Source of the DNA: Gracilaria gracilis
Lineage: Eukaryota; Rhodophyta; Florideophyceae; Gracilariales; Gracilariaceae
NCBI GenBank assembly: GCA_030374805.1
Contig: JARGSG010000111.1
Location: 1 to 64,000, forward strand
DNA length: 64,000 bases
Reading direction: 5' to 3'
The position numbers were made by a program, and so were the translations under genes. The notes under the pieces were generated by a model. That model searched no databases, was not told the DNA's origin, and saw only the letters and a list, made by a program, of their open reading frames with translations. Of this stretch, positions 35,057 to 45,731 are shown piece by piece. Each line of letters starts with the position of its first letter. Within the stretch, counting starts at the first letter, position 1.

Positions 35057-35061
35057 GCCTT
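35057..35061. repeat. Copia target-site duplication, right (GCCTT)
   Basis: Matches 21033-21037 and closes the copia element. Confidence 0.9.
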
Positions 35062-38000
35062 TAACGAAGAGATCTATGAAAAAACCGCTGTGCTAGGAAA
35101 AGTTGGCCAGAAGCTGAAAAGAATTGGCGGTGGCGGCCTTTACTTGCTGGTTGCGCCATGGTGGTGGCGGCGGCGGTTACACGACTTTGTGAGCGCAAAT
35201 GGGGCGGAGGGAAGAGGTAATCAGAAGAAAGAGTGGCGATGGTAGGGTTGGCTGCAAACAATGATGGTGAACCACATTGACAAGCATTTTACTGAAGTCG
35301 TTTGTGCAGAAAACAGAAAGCGCGAATTTGCGCCATTGTCGCTTGCTTTTTTTGTTCCACTCAGAACTTTCCCAGAATTGGAAGCCTCCAAACGGTTTTC
35401 ACTGGCCTAGATTTGTTATAAAAATGAAGGTAAGGAGCTTTGTGTGTTTTTCTGTCGAAGAAAGGAGGGAACCACAATGTCATCTCGAGGAAGATTGTAC
35501 ATGCATATTTTCTCCTGACTTAGCGACTCATACTTGTTTATATCTAATATAAACCATTGCCACACTATGGGACTTGCAAGACATCCCTCTGCAACTTTTA
35601 TAGTGTATAGCTTGCAGTCTTGCATGCAGAAATGATCCGCAGATTATGTGCTGCATCGCCTAGATAATCATCTCCGCTCTTCTGGACTTTCCCTACGACG
35701 TCGAGCGAGCCATTTGAATTTACAAGCGCAACTTCAAAGTTAACCACTATCTCGCCACCCAAACCACTGGCATAGACCATCTGTACGCAGAAGGAAGGAC
35801 TCGATTTGCGCCTGATATCATGTAAGCCACGAAGTGGTACAAGCGCACTTGTTTCAAAAATACTCTCGCAGACGCCAAACAGCAACTTGCCGACAGACTG
35901 GTTGAGAAATTGATGAGCAGATATGCCGCATTTTGTGCAACGCCACCAGAAACATGCCCGACGCTTCCCCAAGAGCGTTCTAATTTCTTGAACAGGCCGC
36001 GCCTCGACCCAATGTTTTTGTACTCAAGTTGCTATCTGACATGTTCCGAAGTGGCAAGAAACGCGTCTAGCCAGATATTTTGCCTACCAATTTACACCAA
36101 GCTAGTCACGTTTACGGACAGCTTTTTCGCTTCTTGAACGAAAGAGAATGCACAGACTATACCGTACGTACAAGAAAGACCAAAATAATAGTTTTGTTTT
36201 GACATATGTAAGATCCGATCTAAAAAAAGGATGCATAAGTGTGAGCATGAACATGAAGGCGGCCGTTGCAAATGCATGAACATACGCTATCAAAGTGTAG
36301 GAAGACTAAGTTGATATTGAGAATTGAAAAAATGCTGCTTTCTGGCGACAGATTTTAAAGAATTTTAGATGAATGGTGGCACTGTTAAAGAAGATGCCGT
36401 TGGGGGAGTAAATTTATTGATGTGCTCGCGAAACTTCAAGAAAACAGAAAGAAAGTGCCCAAGAACCTTCACAAAGTTGTATCGGAAGGCTTTCAAGACA
36501 AGAAGATGTTCTTTCTACGAATAAACCTGCGTGGATGCAGACATTAGAAAAGCAGGTTTTTAAGGTATCCAACAGAAAAGATGTTTAGATGCAGAAGCGT
36601 GCTATTGACAAAAAAGCTAAAATTGGGGTGCTGTACCCGCTTCAGTTCGTGTATTGTTGAAGGGGATGAAATGAAGAGAAACGTGCCTCGAATGTTGAAT
36701 TTCTATAAGAGGGCAATAAAAACGAACGACAATCATAACGGGATGATATGTTTGGATTTTGCTTTAAAGAACGGGAAGGACTGCGTAGATAATTGATGCG
36801 AGATGGGTGAGAGAGAGGCCTTTATTTTAGGAAAAAAGGACAAGCGTTAATCAGGCCGACGTGGCAGCGTGTGGGGTAGCGTTATCTCTAGCGCCAACAG
36901 TTTACGGCAGAAGCAGTCAATTGTAGAACAATTCGTTCTAAGCGCGGGACCAAGGAGTGGTACTCATTGACGGGGTTTGAGCCGCGTACGCTGCTGGCGT
37001 ACTCCGTGACGCGGCGAGGAGATGAAGAAAAGGGGAGATAACGGCTGTATTGGTTCATTGCTGTCATCCATTGAGGCCATATGCTATTTTGTCGGCAAAG
37101 TATTGGAATGCCTAATAGCATAGGGCTGGCTTTCAAAACAGTCATATTTTATTCCCATGCGATAATAAAAAGTATTGAAACGGCCCTTATCTTTTTCTGT
37201 TTGATCCTCTACGCACAGTTTGGCTTACAAAGCAATTCTCTGCTTGTTACTGGGGCTTGCATCACGTTGGCCGTATTTTTGGAACTGAGTTATCACCGCC
37301 TTACTGTTAGTTTCGTGGGGATTCCCCACGATACTAACAATAAGGCAGTGACAACTCAGTCTGAGTTTCCGGTTATGGTGTCACTCTTTTTTATGTCATA
37401 TTGAACGTTGAATTTGGAATAAGAATGGACGCGAAGGAATTCTTAGGCAGCATTCTTCTCTGGTGAGGTAATTTGTGGGAGTCAGTGTGGAAGAATCATA
37501 GATCACACATGAAGCTTATGTGTATTAGTTGCACTTGAGGCGGTGGCTCCACTTTGGAGCGATTTGTTAATAGTACTGATATTTATGTAGATATTTTGTT
37601 TGGAATCTGTATAGCATTCCACATCGAAAAAGAACAGATTTCCATTCAAATTAAGCAAGTCAACGAATCGAGTATGCAGCTTCTGTGAACGAGAATCATA
37701 GTTCATCACAATCCAAGGGGTTTGACAAAAATCTGACTGCTGAAAGCAAACGAAGTGCCAAACAAGGTTTGTTTTATGACGACCATTGGGAAAGCTGTTG
37801 CCTCTTCTTGAATGGCCTGCGTTCTAGCTCTAGGAGCGAGGACACAATGATGTGGGAACGGAAACCGAGCTTTGAGAGGCGATTGGGTGTTTAAAGCGGG
37901 ACTGGAGGAAGGCTACGTTCGTAGTACGAACTTCGTACAGAGGTTTAAAGACAACATGACGACAATCTATTGGCTCTGCATGTAGGAAGCAATTGTTGCT

Positions 38001-38413
38001 TCCTGGTGTGCGGAAAATTTGACCTATGATGAAGGGAAAACAAATGCACCAATGGCTTGATCTCTTTGACGAATATATCTAGCGACATGTCGGCTACATA
38101 GACTGGATACGTGTAAGGTTAATAATGGTAAACAAAGTAGTCTAAACGTGCAACTCTGGAGGGTTTGAAAAATGCTGTTGTACGACGGTACACTTAGCCA
38201 TGAATTTGGGGGATAAGTTTTTGTATTGACTACGGAAGACAGGTCGTCAGTATGAGCGGTGAGTTTGTAGCCGGTGTAAGTTGTACAGTTGCCAGTTAGT
38301 TTATACATACGAAGGTAGCAGCAGACTGTGAGGAAATTGCGGAGGAATATAACACATATCATATTATGTGGTGATCTAGTTGCAGTTAGTTGCCGATACG
38401 TAGATATGGATAG
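35062..38413. other. Mostly non-coding; short frames only
   Basis: Positions 35062-35245 continue a plus-strand frame from the left side of the copia element (NEEIYEKTAVLGKVGQKL, then a Gly- and Trp-rich segment). A minus-strand stretch at 35598-35972 (about 120 codons, no clear ATG) has balanced composition (FGVCESIFETSALVPLRGL) and might be an exon. The remainder to 38413 is AT-richer with no recognisable gene apart from the hairpin at 37284-37360. Confidence 0.35.
37284..37360. repeat. 77-bp inverted repeat (hairpin)
   Basis: Two 38-bp arms, ACTGAGTTATCACCGCC... and its inverse, pair with four mismatches and one central base. It could be a small MITE-like element or an RNA hairpin. A frame runs through it, but its translation is simply shaped by the palindrome. 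Confidence 0.85.
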
Positions 38414-39144
38414 CTAAGATATGGGTGCGGAGGAAAGGAGAGCAACACAGCGTGGGTTACGAACACGCGCACCACGCGAGAGGGCGGTGGGGGAGAAAGA
38501 AGGAAAGAAGAATTGGGAATGAGCAGTGCCGCGGGTGAGCGAGGCGGAGGCATTTAAATTTTGTTGGCGACGCCAAGCATCTGGAAAGTTGAAGCTCAGC
38601 CGCAGGAGCGGCCACGCCGCGCACGTGCCGGACGCAAGCCAATGGGCGCGTGCCAAAAAGCATCCGCGACGGCGACCACGCTCCACTCACAGCGCTCAGA
38701 AAAGCGCGAGAGATACGACCTGGCGCGCCGATATTTGCTCTTCGCCGCCCAATGGCGGCGCACCGCTCGCACGCTGCAGATACGCGCGCGCCAGCCGCCA
38801 ATCGCCAAAGAAAATCGCTATCTGCCGCCTCTCAGATCGTGCGCGCCGCCGTCAACCGCCAGACACAGTGCCGCGCCACTTACACGCCCACGCATGCGTC
38901 GCGCACACTTTCCTCATCCTCTTCCCGCGCGCGCCGCAGGTCATACGCCCCACCGCTTCAACCGCGTATCTGCCCCCATCTACCCCCAGCCGCACACCTC
39001 TTCGTCACCCACATCCCTTCCCTCCGTTCATTTCCTACCGCACCCCAAACCACCTCCCTTGCCTCACGCCCCAATACCCCCGCTAACCCAACCCGCATCT
39101 GCTTCCCCCGCAGCGCTCTCCGTGTTGCCGCTCTACCACCGTCA
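38414..39144. other. GC-rich upstream region of the homeobox gene
   Basis: Composition switches abruptly to GC-rich at about 38450. Long frames are open on both strands and in several phases here, which is a composition effect. The frame of the homeobox gene is itself open from 38650, but its translation upstream of 39145 is Arg/Pro/Ala-rich and is matched by equally long frames in other phases. I take the stretch as promoter and 5' leader; CCCCCGCAG near 39103-39111 could be a splice acceptor of a leader intron. Confidence 0.45.
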
Positions 39145-40836
39145 ATGACCGTTCCCCTTCGCATGGCTCATCACCAGCCGCAACCCCCTAAACTTTCCAA
39201 CGTCGCGCCGCCACTGTTACCCCCGCCTTCCCAGCCGCCCCCTTTACTACCCCCTACCACTCCCGATCTCTCTGCCCCTCTTGCCACCGCTTCAACTCCA
39301 ACGCTTGGCGCCACCGCTCTTCTGGTCACCGCCAGTCCCACCACCCCTGCGCTCTCCACGTCTCCGGCTCCCCCCATCGTCACATTCGCCCCTGTTCCTG
39401 CTGCTGCCCCTGTCACTCTGTCAGCACCACCACTTTCGCAGCCCACTCATTCAAAATGGCGCGTCACTCCAGCGCAGAAGGAAGTTCTTCTCAAGGCCTT
39501 CGATGAAGAACCGTATCCAGAGCTCCACAAGAAGAACACTCTGGCCCATCAACTGGGCGTCACCACAGCTCAAATATCAAAGTGGTTTCAGCATCGTCGT
39601 GAACATCTGACTCGTCTGGGTCAGTTCAAAGCACAGTACAACCGCACACGTCGTACCCCAGAGGAACTTGACGTTCTACAAGCCGCCTTTGACGCAGATC
39701 GCTACCCGACAGCAGAGCGTTTGCAACAATTAGCAAACCAGCTGCAAGGAGTCACTCCCAAACAGATCAAGCTGTGGTTCAAGCATCGTAGAAAGCAGGA
39801 CCAGAAAAGAAGGCGTTCGAACACCTCACCAATCTCACTGCGATCCTCCCCAACACTCCCTTCACACGCAGTGCAGCCCGGTCTACGATCCATGCGTCCC
39901 GTCGATCTGTCAGCCTCATCACATGATTCCACCAGACCCGACTGGCGTACAACTCTGCCAACAAATCTTGTTCCCAACGTACAGCAATGTCAACAGCTCC
40001 CCCATCCCACTCTTATACAAACGCCATCGGCTAGCAATGTGCCATACTCGTTTGATGCTCATCACTACTATCCGTACAAACAGCCTCAATTCCTTGTATC
40101 ACCTTCGCAATCTCCATTTTCGAGGTCGGAGCTTTTGGCTTTGCAGGCTGTTCAAACCGTTCTCATCTCTACCCCATCCCCAGATGCAATCACCAAATTG
40201 GCTCAGCTTCTCAACAAGCCGCAAGATGCGATTCGCGACTGGTTCAGAGCTCAGGATAATATCCGTATGTCAGAACCCACCGCTGCCGCTGCTGCGCACG
40301 ATTCGCAACAAAATCCATTTATGCAATCGCCAATTATGCAAGTGGCTGAGCATACTATGCGCCAAGCAACTGCCAAGCCATCTATGATAGATAGTCATAC
40401 TTCACCCACACTGCACGATCTGCGTAAGATTGATAATGACATTAGTATGTCGGAAAAGAGTTCCAAGATGGTCACTGATGATATGAAGGCGCAAACTACG
40501 CGAGAATTGGATACCCATAAGGAGTTTAGTACTCTAGATGATAAGCAGAGCATGGACACTGCCCTCAAGACGAATGCCCCAAGAGAAGCTGCAGCTCAGA
40601 ATAATGTCATGCCAAACGTTGGCACTGGAATTTACCCAACATATGTTTATCCGAACAGTGTAGTAGATGGTGGGATTATGGTGCAACCTCATTCTGCGCC
40701 GTTTCAACAAGCACAGGCATCCTCGACCCCGACGTTGGCTCCTTTAAGATTCATGCCTTCAACTTCGAATGCTGCTCCATACATTGCGCAGAATGCAGTG
40801 TGGTACCATGCTGCACCTAGTCTGCAACCGAAATAG
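39145..40836 (+). CDS. Multi-homeodomain transcription factor (563 aa)
   Basis: Probably a nuclear DNA-binding regulator. I start at ATG 39145 (MTVPLRMAHHQPQPPK); the frame is open further upstream, but that part looks like leader. Residues 1-100 are Pro/Thr/Ala-rich. Homeodomain 1 (about 104-160) reads KWRVTPAQKEVLLKAF ... ISKWFQHRREH. Homeodomain 2 (about 167-225) reads RTRRTPEELDVLQAAF ... IKLWFKHRRKQ followed by a basic tail (DQKRRRS) that can serve as nuclear signal. A degenerate third copy (about 325-380) reads FSRSELLALQAVQTVL ... IRDWFRAQDN. In both clear domains the usual Asn51 after WFx is His (WFQH, WFKH). The C-terminal third is Ser/Thr/Gln-rich and low in structure. No intron is needed. 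Target genes cannot be inferred. Confidence 0.88.
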   Translation: MTVPLRMAHHQPQPPKLSNVAPPLLPPPSQPPPLLPPTTPDLSAPLATASTPTLGATALLVTASPTTPALSTSPAPPIVTFAPVPAAAPVTLSAPPLSQPTHSKWRVTPAQKEVLLKAFDEEPYPELHKKNTLAHQLGVTTAQISKWFQHRREHLTRLGQFKAQYNRTRRTPEELDVLQAAFDADRYPTAERLQQLANQLQGVTPKQIKLWFKHRRKQDQKRRRSNTSPISLRSSPTLPSHAVQPGLRSMRPVDLSASSHDSTRPDWRTTLPTNLVPNVQQCQQLPHPTLIQTPSASNVPYSFDAHHYYPYKQPQFLVSPSQSPFSRSELLALQAVQTVLISTPSPDAITKLAQLLNKPQDAIRDWFRAQDNIRMSEPTAAAAAHDSQQNPFMQSPIMQVAEHTMRQATAKPSMIDSHTSPTLHDLRKIDNDISMSEKSSKMVTDDMKAQTTRELDTHKEFSTLDDKQSMDTALKTNAPREAAAQNNVMPNVGTGIYPTYVYPNSVVDGGIMVQPHSAPFQQAQASSTPTLAPLRFMPSTSNAAPYIAQNAVWYHAAPSLQPK

Positions 40837-42238
40837 AAGCAAAGACGCGAATGTTCAGTTTGTTTGCATGCACCGCTGACAATGCCGAAGGGCATGGAGA
40901 GATTCTAGTGCTTCATGTGTGTAAATTATCGCTTTGAAATACTAACTGTTAGGTATGAGAGCCTTCACACTTGTGGGCATAGCACATGAAGCGGTGGTTA
41001 TTGGAATCTTCATCGATGGTGTTTGCTGCAAAGCGTTGGTTTGTCGACGTGCAACGTGTTTGAAGGGTGGGTGTACACGGCCGGACAAGTTCTCGCGTGT
41101 ACCATATGCAGTCATATGAGCGTGGAGCCACGAAGAGACATACATCCTTAGCGTACTGCTAGACTTAGAAAGACTTTCAGTGAAGGATAGCTGTGAGGTA
41201 GATAACACACTTTCGTTAGGTAAGCAAATGGTTGCGTAAAGAGATGTCATGAGTGCAAAGGTGTGAGGATAAGGGTTAAAGGGTTATCCCTATCAGGTCA
41301 ACCCACGATATGATCATCCTCTCGATAGGATGCGCCATGGCTGACGAGGAGTGTCAGCAAAATACCCCATGCTGGACTGTGTGGAAAATAGTCAGCCATA
41401 TGCCTGAAACGCCCTTTCGATCCGAGCTTATCGATTGGGGTATCATGCCCATGTCGGGCAACCCCTTGGGGAACAGCCAACGATAGTTCGGCAATCCTGC
41501 AAAGGTATCATCATGATTATGAAACGTTGTTCCATAAGAGCCGTGTCATCGGTGAGGTGCAGTCCATCGGAGATAACTGCACACGTAGTCGTAAGAGGAA
41601 ATGAGGACCACAACTCATTGCGTTCGTAGTTAGATATGGATACACCCCATTCCAAGTAACTGTTTAACCACCCTCCTACTCGCTGAGCATAGGATTCTTC
41701 TCAGCCAATGCGCGCAAGCGTATTTTAACGGCTATCGCTACACGTATCGCTAAACGATTTCTACGGAGCAATCAATTGTATCGCTCTGCCCCACTCCTCT
41801 CAGAAAGAACAGAGAACAGCGTCTACCAAGGTATAGGGTTTCTGACCCAAAGCCCAGTCACGGGCGTTTCTGAGCCAAAACAAAAGGCCTGCGGGAAGAC
41901 AACGGCCAACCGCCTTTTTTGCCCCCGACCTCCGACCACCTTTTTGCCATACACACTTCTTCGTCTTTAAAAGCAACAAATACATTCTCAGCTGTCGCCC
42001 AGAAGTTGTACTCTACAGCGACAAACGAGAACATTGGTCTGATGGATCAGAAAATTGCACCAAACAGATAAAGTAATGAGCACGTAAACCACAATGACGG
42101 AAGATGCTGGGGTATGGCGGGTCTGATAGCAGTCGAGGGGGTTTTCCCCTTCCTTGCGAGAGTTTTTTCTTCAGCTAACGCTTTTCCAGTCTCGTAGTTC
42201 GTGACTGTAGACCACCGTCAAGATGTATTGAAATTGTG
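40837..42238. other. Intergenic, nothing recognised
   Basis: Only short frames on both strands (none above about 100 codons) and no motif. It presumably holds the 3' flank of the homeobox gene and the 3' flank of the minus-strand gene at 42239. Confidence 0.5.
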
Positions 42239-43204
42239 TCAGAAGTAACTTCCGTTTGGAACGGGATAGATGCTGATACCCATGTTTTCGATGATGTTAA
42301 ACGCGAGCCTTAGTGTGAGGTCGACTCCCTTCGCAATCGCGAAATCTTGCTCAATACCACATGTCATCTTTATGGGATCTTTCTGCGGTTTTCTGGAGCT
42401 GCGGTAGTTCACATTTGCGAATAACTTCGTCCCAGGAAGTCTTGGGATAGGCCATACACGATCCGCCTCCGCACCAATATACGCTGGACTGTCACCCGCC
42501 AGATACAAGCCTGCTTTACCAAACACGGCCGTGTTCTCCCCAAGATCAAATAGCTTCCCCCGAGCACTCAACTTCCATTCCTGCTCAATGGGCTTTATGG
42601 TGGACGTCATTTTCAGCGTGGCGACGTTAACGTCGGCCTGTTTCAGAGCCTCCACATCATTCCATATAGTTACAAACGTTAGACCAAAGTCATGGCGGTC
42701 AAAGTCCCAAGGCGTAAGCGAATCGATGAGGAAAAAAAGCGTTTTTCGCACTTGACTACCAACAATAACATCATCATCGGCACCTTCCGAGGGACTTGAT
42801 CTGCGGAGAGGCCTCAACCATGACAAGTTGATTCCTGACGCTTTCTCACGAAAACCGTCAGTGTCGCCCTTTACAAGACGCTCACCGGATTCGAGAAGCT
42901 GTTGCCCGGTGCTTGAGATATTGTCCTTGTTTTCCCTCCAGAAGTTCAACACTCCAAGCGGACCTTCGTCGGAAAACAGGTACTTAACTTGATCCGGAAT
43001 AGAGGCCACCGCTCTCTCAACTCGTCCAGTTGCGGTGTCCAGGAACGTCGGTATAGCATCAAGAATGGCTTCCAGTTGCTGCTTGAGATTCTGTGTCTCG
43101 GGTGTTGGCGTAGTGGCATACGTCGCGATAGAAACTCGACGGTGAGGGCGGGGCCGAGCAGGCCGACGCGGACATACAGACGATTGGCTCACTATTACAG
43201 ACAT
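42239..43204 (-). CDS. Putative plastid-targeted protein, unknown function (321 aa)
   Basis: I start at the ATG at 43204 (MSVIVSQSSVCPRRPARPRP) because the next 35 residues are Ser/Arg/Pro-rich with almost no acids, as in plastid transit peptides; an ATG-less extension upstream is less likely. The mature part begins with a helical region (about 38-100, QQLEAILDAIPTFLDTATGR). A Ser/Asp-rich linker (about 145-160) follows. The C-terminal half is beta-rich with alternating hydrophobics (KTLFFLIDSLTPWDFDRHDF, KLFANVNYRSSRKPQKDP, IKMTCGIEQDFAIAKGVDLT), suggestive of a beta-barrel or lipid-binding fold. I recognise no named family. It is intronless. The neighbour at 43671 on the same strand also looks plastid-targeted. 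Confidence 0.75.
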   Translation of the reverse strand: MSVIVSQSSVCPRRPARPRPHRRVSIATYATTPTPETQNLKQQLEAILDAIPTFLDTATGRVERAVASIPDQVKYLFSDEGPLGVLNFWRENKDNISSTGQQLLESGERLVKGDTDGFREKASGINLSWLRPLRRSSPSEGADDDVIVGSQVRKTLFFLIDSLTPWDFDRHDFGLTFVTIWNDVEALKQADVNVATLKMTSTIKPIEQEWKLSARGKLFDLGENTAVFGKAGLYLAGDSPAYIGAEADRVWPIPRLPGTKLFANVNYRSSRKPQKDPIKMTCGIEQDFAIAKGVDLTLRLAFNIIENMGISIYPVPNGSYF

Positions 43205-43670
43205 GATGAAGGCGTTTCGCTGAACGTATCGGAACTGGATCAGCTGCCCATGAAAACCCTTCGAGACCCAACTCGACACATTCAAAAACTATGTCCAATG
43301 AAGCACAGGCCAACAAAATAGGGTTGGAGATGGCAAATGTCTCGGTTGGATACGATACTGGACATGCGCCAGGCCGTTGCTAAACAGTACAAGAGTGTGC
43401 GTCAGATTACCTTTGTCTTGCGTCACAGAATAGTTTTTGAAAATCTCGTTGAATGCACTTCTGACCCCAGACTGAACTGCCCTGGACAGTACTGCTGCGC
43501 ACGCTTCTCCCACACGCCTCAGCTTCGTTTTATTCCAGGCCCATAAGGCGAGGGTGAAGAGGGTCAAATGTGACAAGCTTCCTAACCTGGTTCCACTGTC
43601 CTTCCTCATGCTAGTTTACTGATTGTCTGTGCAATGCAAGGCTTGTGTGAGAGGTCTTGACAGAAACTCA
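43205..43670. other. Intergenic between two minus-strand genes
   Basis: Contains a 106-codon minus-strand frame with a true ATG (43609-43289) in the same phase as the gene at 42239, separated from it by a stop. Its composition is unremarkable and it has no motif. I treat the stretch as promoter or 5' flank of the downstream gene. Confidence 0.4.
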
Positions 43671-45005
43671 TTAAAGCGCTCTTAATCGAGCGAGAAGGAC
43701 TTGCATTCGCGAGTCATGTTTTTGTAGAAGGTCTTTTGCATTGGTAATATATCTTGCCACTTCTACTTCAATCTCCTCAACAAGCAAATCTTTGTTATTC
43801 AGTTGAGACCCAAGTTCCTCATACTCAGCTTCTGAGCTAGGAGAAGGCTCTTCTCCATCAGCGTCATCAGTAATCTTCTCAGACGGGAGAACAGTATTAT
43901 ACGGATCTACAAACCTGGGGGCCGGATTTGAAGCGTTCATTGCTTGTTCTCTTAGATGCTGGAACGCAGCAATTTTCTCCGCCGCACTCATCCCCCCCGG
44001 TGTATCTCCCAGTCCTTCAATCGGTGGAGTGAACTTGTCCGCAACCTGGCTTATTTTGGACTCTAGCTCTTCCTTCATCTGCACTTCGCTTGAAACTTCA
44101 GTACTGCGCTCATCCTCCAAGGCATTCTCATCCGCCTCCTCTTGCCTCAGTCTCTCCAAGTAATTCTCTAAGAAATCGATCTGTTTATCGATTGCTTGCG
44201 GTTTTGGAGTTGATTCTGGTACAGATTCAGGAACCGATTCGGACGTCATTTTCGGCGCTGGTTCTGACGGAGCATCTAGCCCAATATCTTTCCTTATCGC
44301 TTGTTGAACAGCAATTGCATCTTCTGCGGTTGAGTTGGGATCAATATCACCCTTCACCTTTGCCAGACTCTCTTGCAGTCTGTTAATCCTCTCCTCCAGA
44401 CTCTCAAACTCTTCAGTTTCCCCCTTTTCTGATTGCATCGTAGGGCCAGCCGGCGCAGTCAAACTTCTGCGACTTTCCAAACGTGGAGGGTTTTCAATTC
44501 CGCGATCAGAGCGGGATTTCCGTGAGAGATCTTCCATATATGCATCGCCAGCGCTTATGAGAGGAGGAGCGGCGTCGGAAGGGGGGGTTGTAGGACGAGC
44601 AAGGCTTTCAAGATATTCCTCTGGTCCTCGGGCGTTCTCTCTGCTCATCGCAGCTTTGCGTTCTCGATCCTTTCGCCGTATTATATCAGTCATGCGACGC
44701 ATGTAGTCAGGGTTCGAAGTGGCTGCCTCAAGATACTCTTTGTCCGCTGGCGACAAGTTCGGCATAGCCATTCCGAACTTCTGCTCTCGACCAACCACAT
44801 CCGCATCTTTTATCTCGTTAACAGCTTCATCCTGCTGATTTGGAGAGGCTGAAGACAGAGCGTTCAGAGGGCACAGGGCGCGTGGCCGACTCTTTCGATA
44901 CCATACACGTGCTTTGATCGAACACTTTGCTGGGAGAAAACTGCATGGAGAAGAGGTCCCTAGAGCTGTACCGCCTACATACGCAGAAACGTTGAGCTTG
45001 TCCAT
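43671..45005 (-). CDS. Acidic coiled-coil protein, probably plastid-targeted (444 aa)
   Basis: Start chosen at ATG 45005 (MDKLNVSAYVGGTALGTSSP): what follows is Ser/Ala/Lys/Arg-rich and acid-poor up to about residue 55, as in transit peptides, while upstream codons are Arg-rich and leader-like. The mature part is very acidic. Segments: KEYLEAATSNPDYMRRMTDI (about 93-112), a Lys/Arg-rich helix (RRKDRERKAAMSREN), a Pro/Ser linker, a predicted coiled coil (EEFESLEERINRLQESLAKV, about 200-220), a Ser/Pro/Glu linker with repeated SVPES, a second helix (QIDFLENYLERLRQEEADE) and a C-terminal helix (VEEIEVEVARYITNAKDLL). No enzyme motif is present. It may be a structural or scaffold protein of the plastid, but this is inference. 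Confidence 0.75.
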   Translation of the reverse strand: MDKLNVSAYVGGTALGTSSPCSFLPAKCSIKARVWYRKSRPRALCPLNALSSASPNQQDEAVNEIKDADVVGREQKFGMAMPNLSPADKEYLEAATSNPDYMRRMTDIIRRKDRERKAAMSRENARGPEEYLESLARPTTPPSDAAPPLISAGDAYMEDLSRKSRSDRGIENPPRLESRRSLTAPAGPTMQSEKGETEEFESLEERINRLQESLAKVKGDIDPNSTAEDAIAVQQAIRKDIGLDAPSEPAPKMTSESVPESVPESTPKPQAIDKQIDFLENYLERLRQEEADENALEDERSTEVSSEVQMKEELESKISQVADKFTPPIEGLGDTPGGMSAAEKIAAFQHLREQAMNASNPAPRFVDPYNTVLPSEKITDDADGEEPSPSSEAEYEELGSQLNNKDLLVEEIEVEVARYITNAKDLLQKHDSRMQVLLARLRAL

Positions 45006-45731
45006 ATCTACTAGGTTAGGAAAAAAATGGCACTGGCCCTGGTTTTGGCAAGGAAGGCCCGGCCTCGCTATGAATCGAAGATCCGCGAGATCACGACGAC
45101 TACGACGGTAGTTCCTCATCAGCTCCAACGGTGTGCTTGTAATTTTCCTGCCCTGCTGTACTGAAATAATTTTTGCACAGACTCCTGTGTACCTCCTCTT
45201 CCTTGCTCCGTGGGCTCCTCAATCTACAACAGTTGGTCGAAATTCATCCAATAGACCTCACTTACCTCGTCTTCCGCGGCGACGAAGGCCAAGCTTCCAT
45301 TGTTTTTGACATATGGCCCGAAAATGCATGCGAGGTCACCAAGTTTTTGGCCAGCGATGATCTATAGTGTTAACCCTTACCTTGGTCGGCATAGCTTGCA
45401 AGATCCAGATCTGTTGTGGTTGTCGTAAAGAGGCCGCTTTTTTTCGGGCCGACTTACATACCCTTGTGAAAAGTGGGACGCAGTGACTCACGAATTGGAG
45501 CATTGCCAGCATCGATAACTACGCGGCCCGATATTTCTTTCACACAGGGAGTTTTATATGTCCCTGCTCACCACAACTTGAATCGCACTGCCACAAGGTC
45601 TGGGAAGCATAAAAAGGCGGAGAGCTCAAATTCTTGACCTTGCAGTACAACCTCTTCACAGCACATCTTCGACATTCTTTCGAACTCTCAAGGCTTTGAA
45701 TTTCGATAAACGCACTCGCCTTTCAGCCACC
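45006..45731. other. Intergenic, divergent promoter region
   Basis: Lies between the minus-strand coiled-coil gene and the plus-strand small gene, so it should hold both promoters. A TATA-like CATAAAAAGG lies at 45608-45617. A 64-codon plus frame at 45173-45367 has no recognisable feature. Confidence 0.45.
45608..45617 (+). promoter_or_regulatory. TATA-like box
   Basis: CATAAAAAGG about 115 bp upstream of the ATG at 45732, a plausible distance for a TATA element plus short leader. Confidence 0.4.

Noticed and set aside
37081..37404. 107-codon frame with hydrophobic stretches
   Set aside because: Its second half is the 77-bp hairpin; no homology or start context supports a gene.
38457..39148. 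Long competing frames on both strands upstream of the homeobox gene
   Set aside because: GC-driven; none has a motif, so the homeobox start was placed at 39145.
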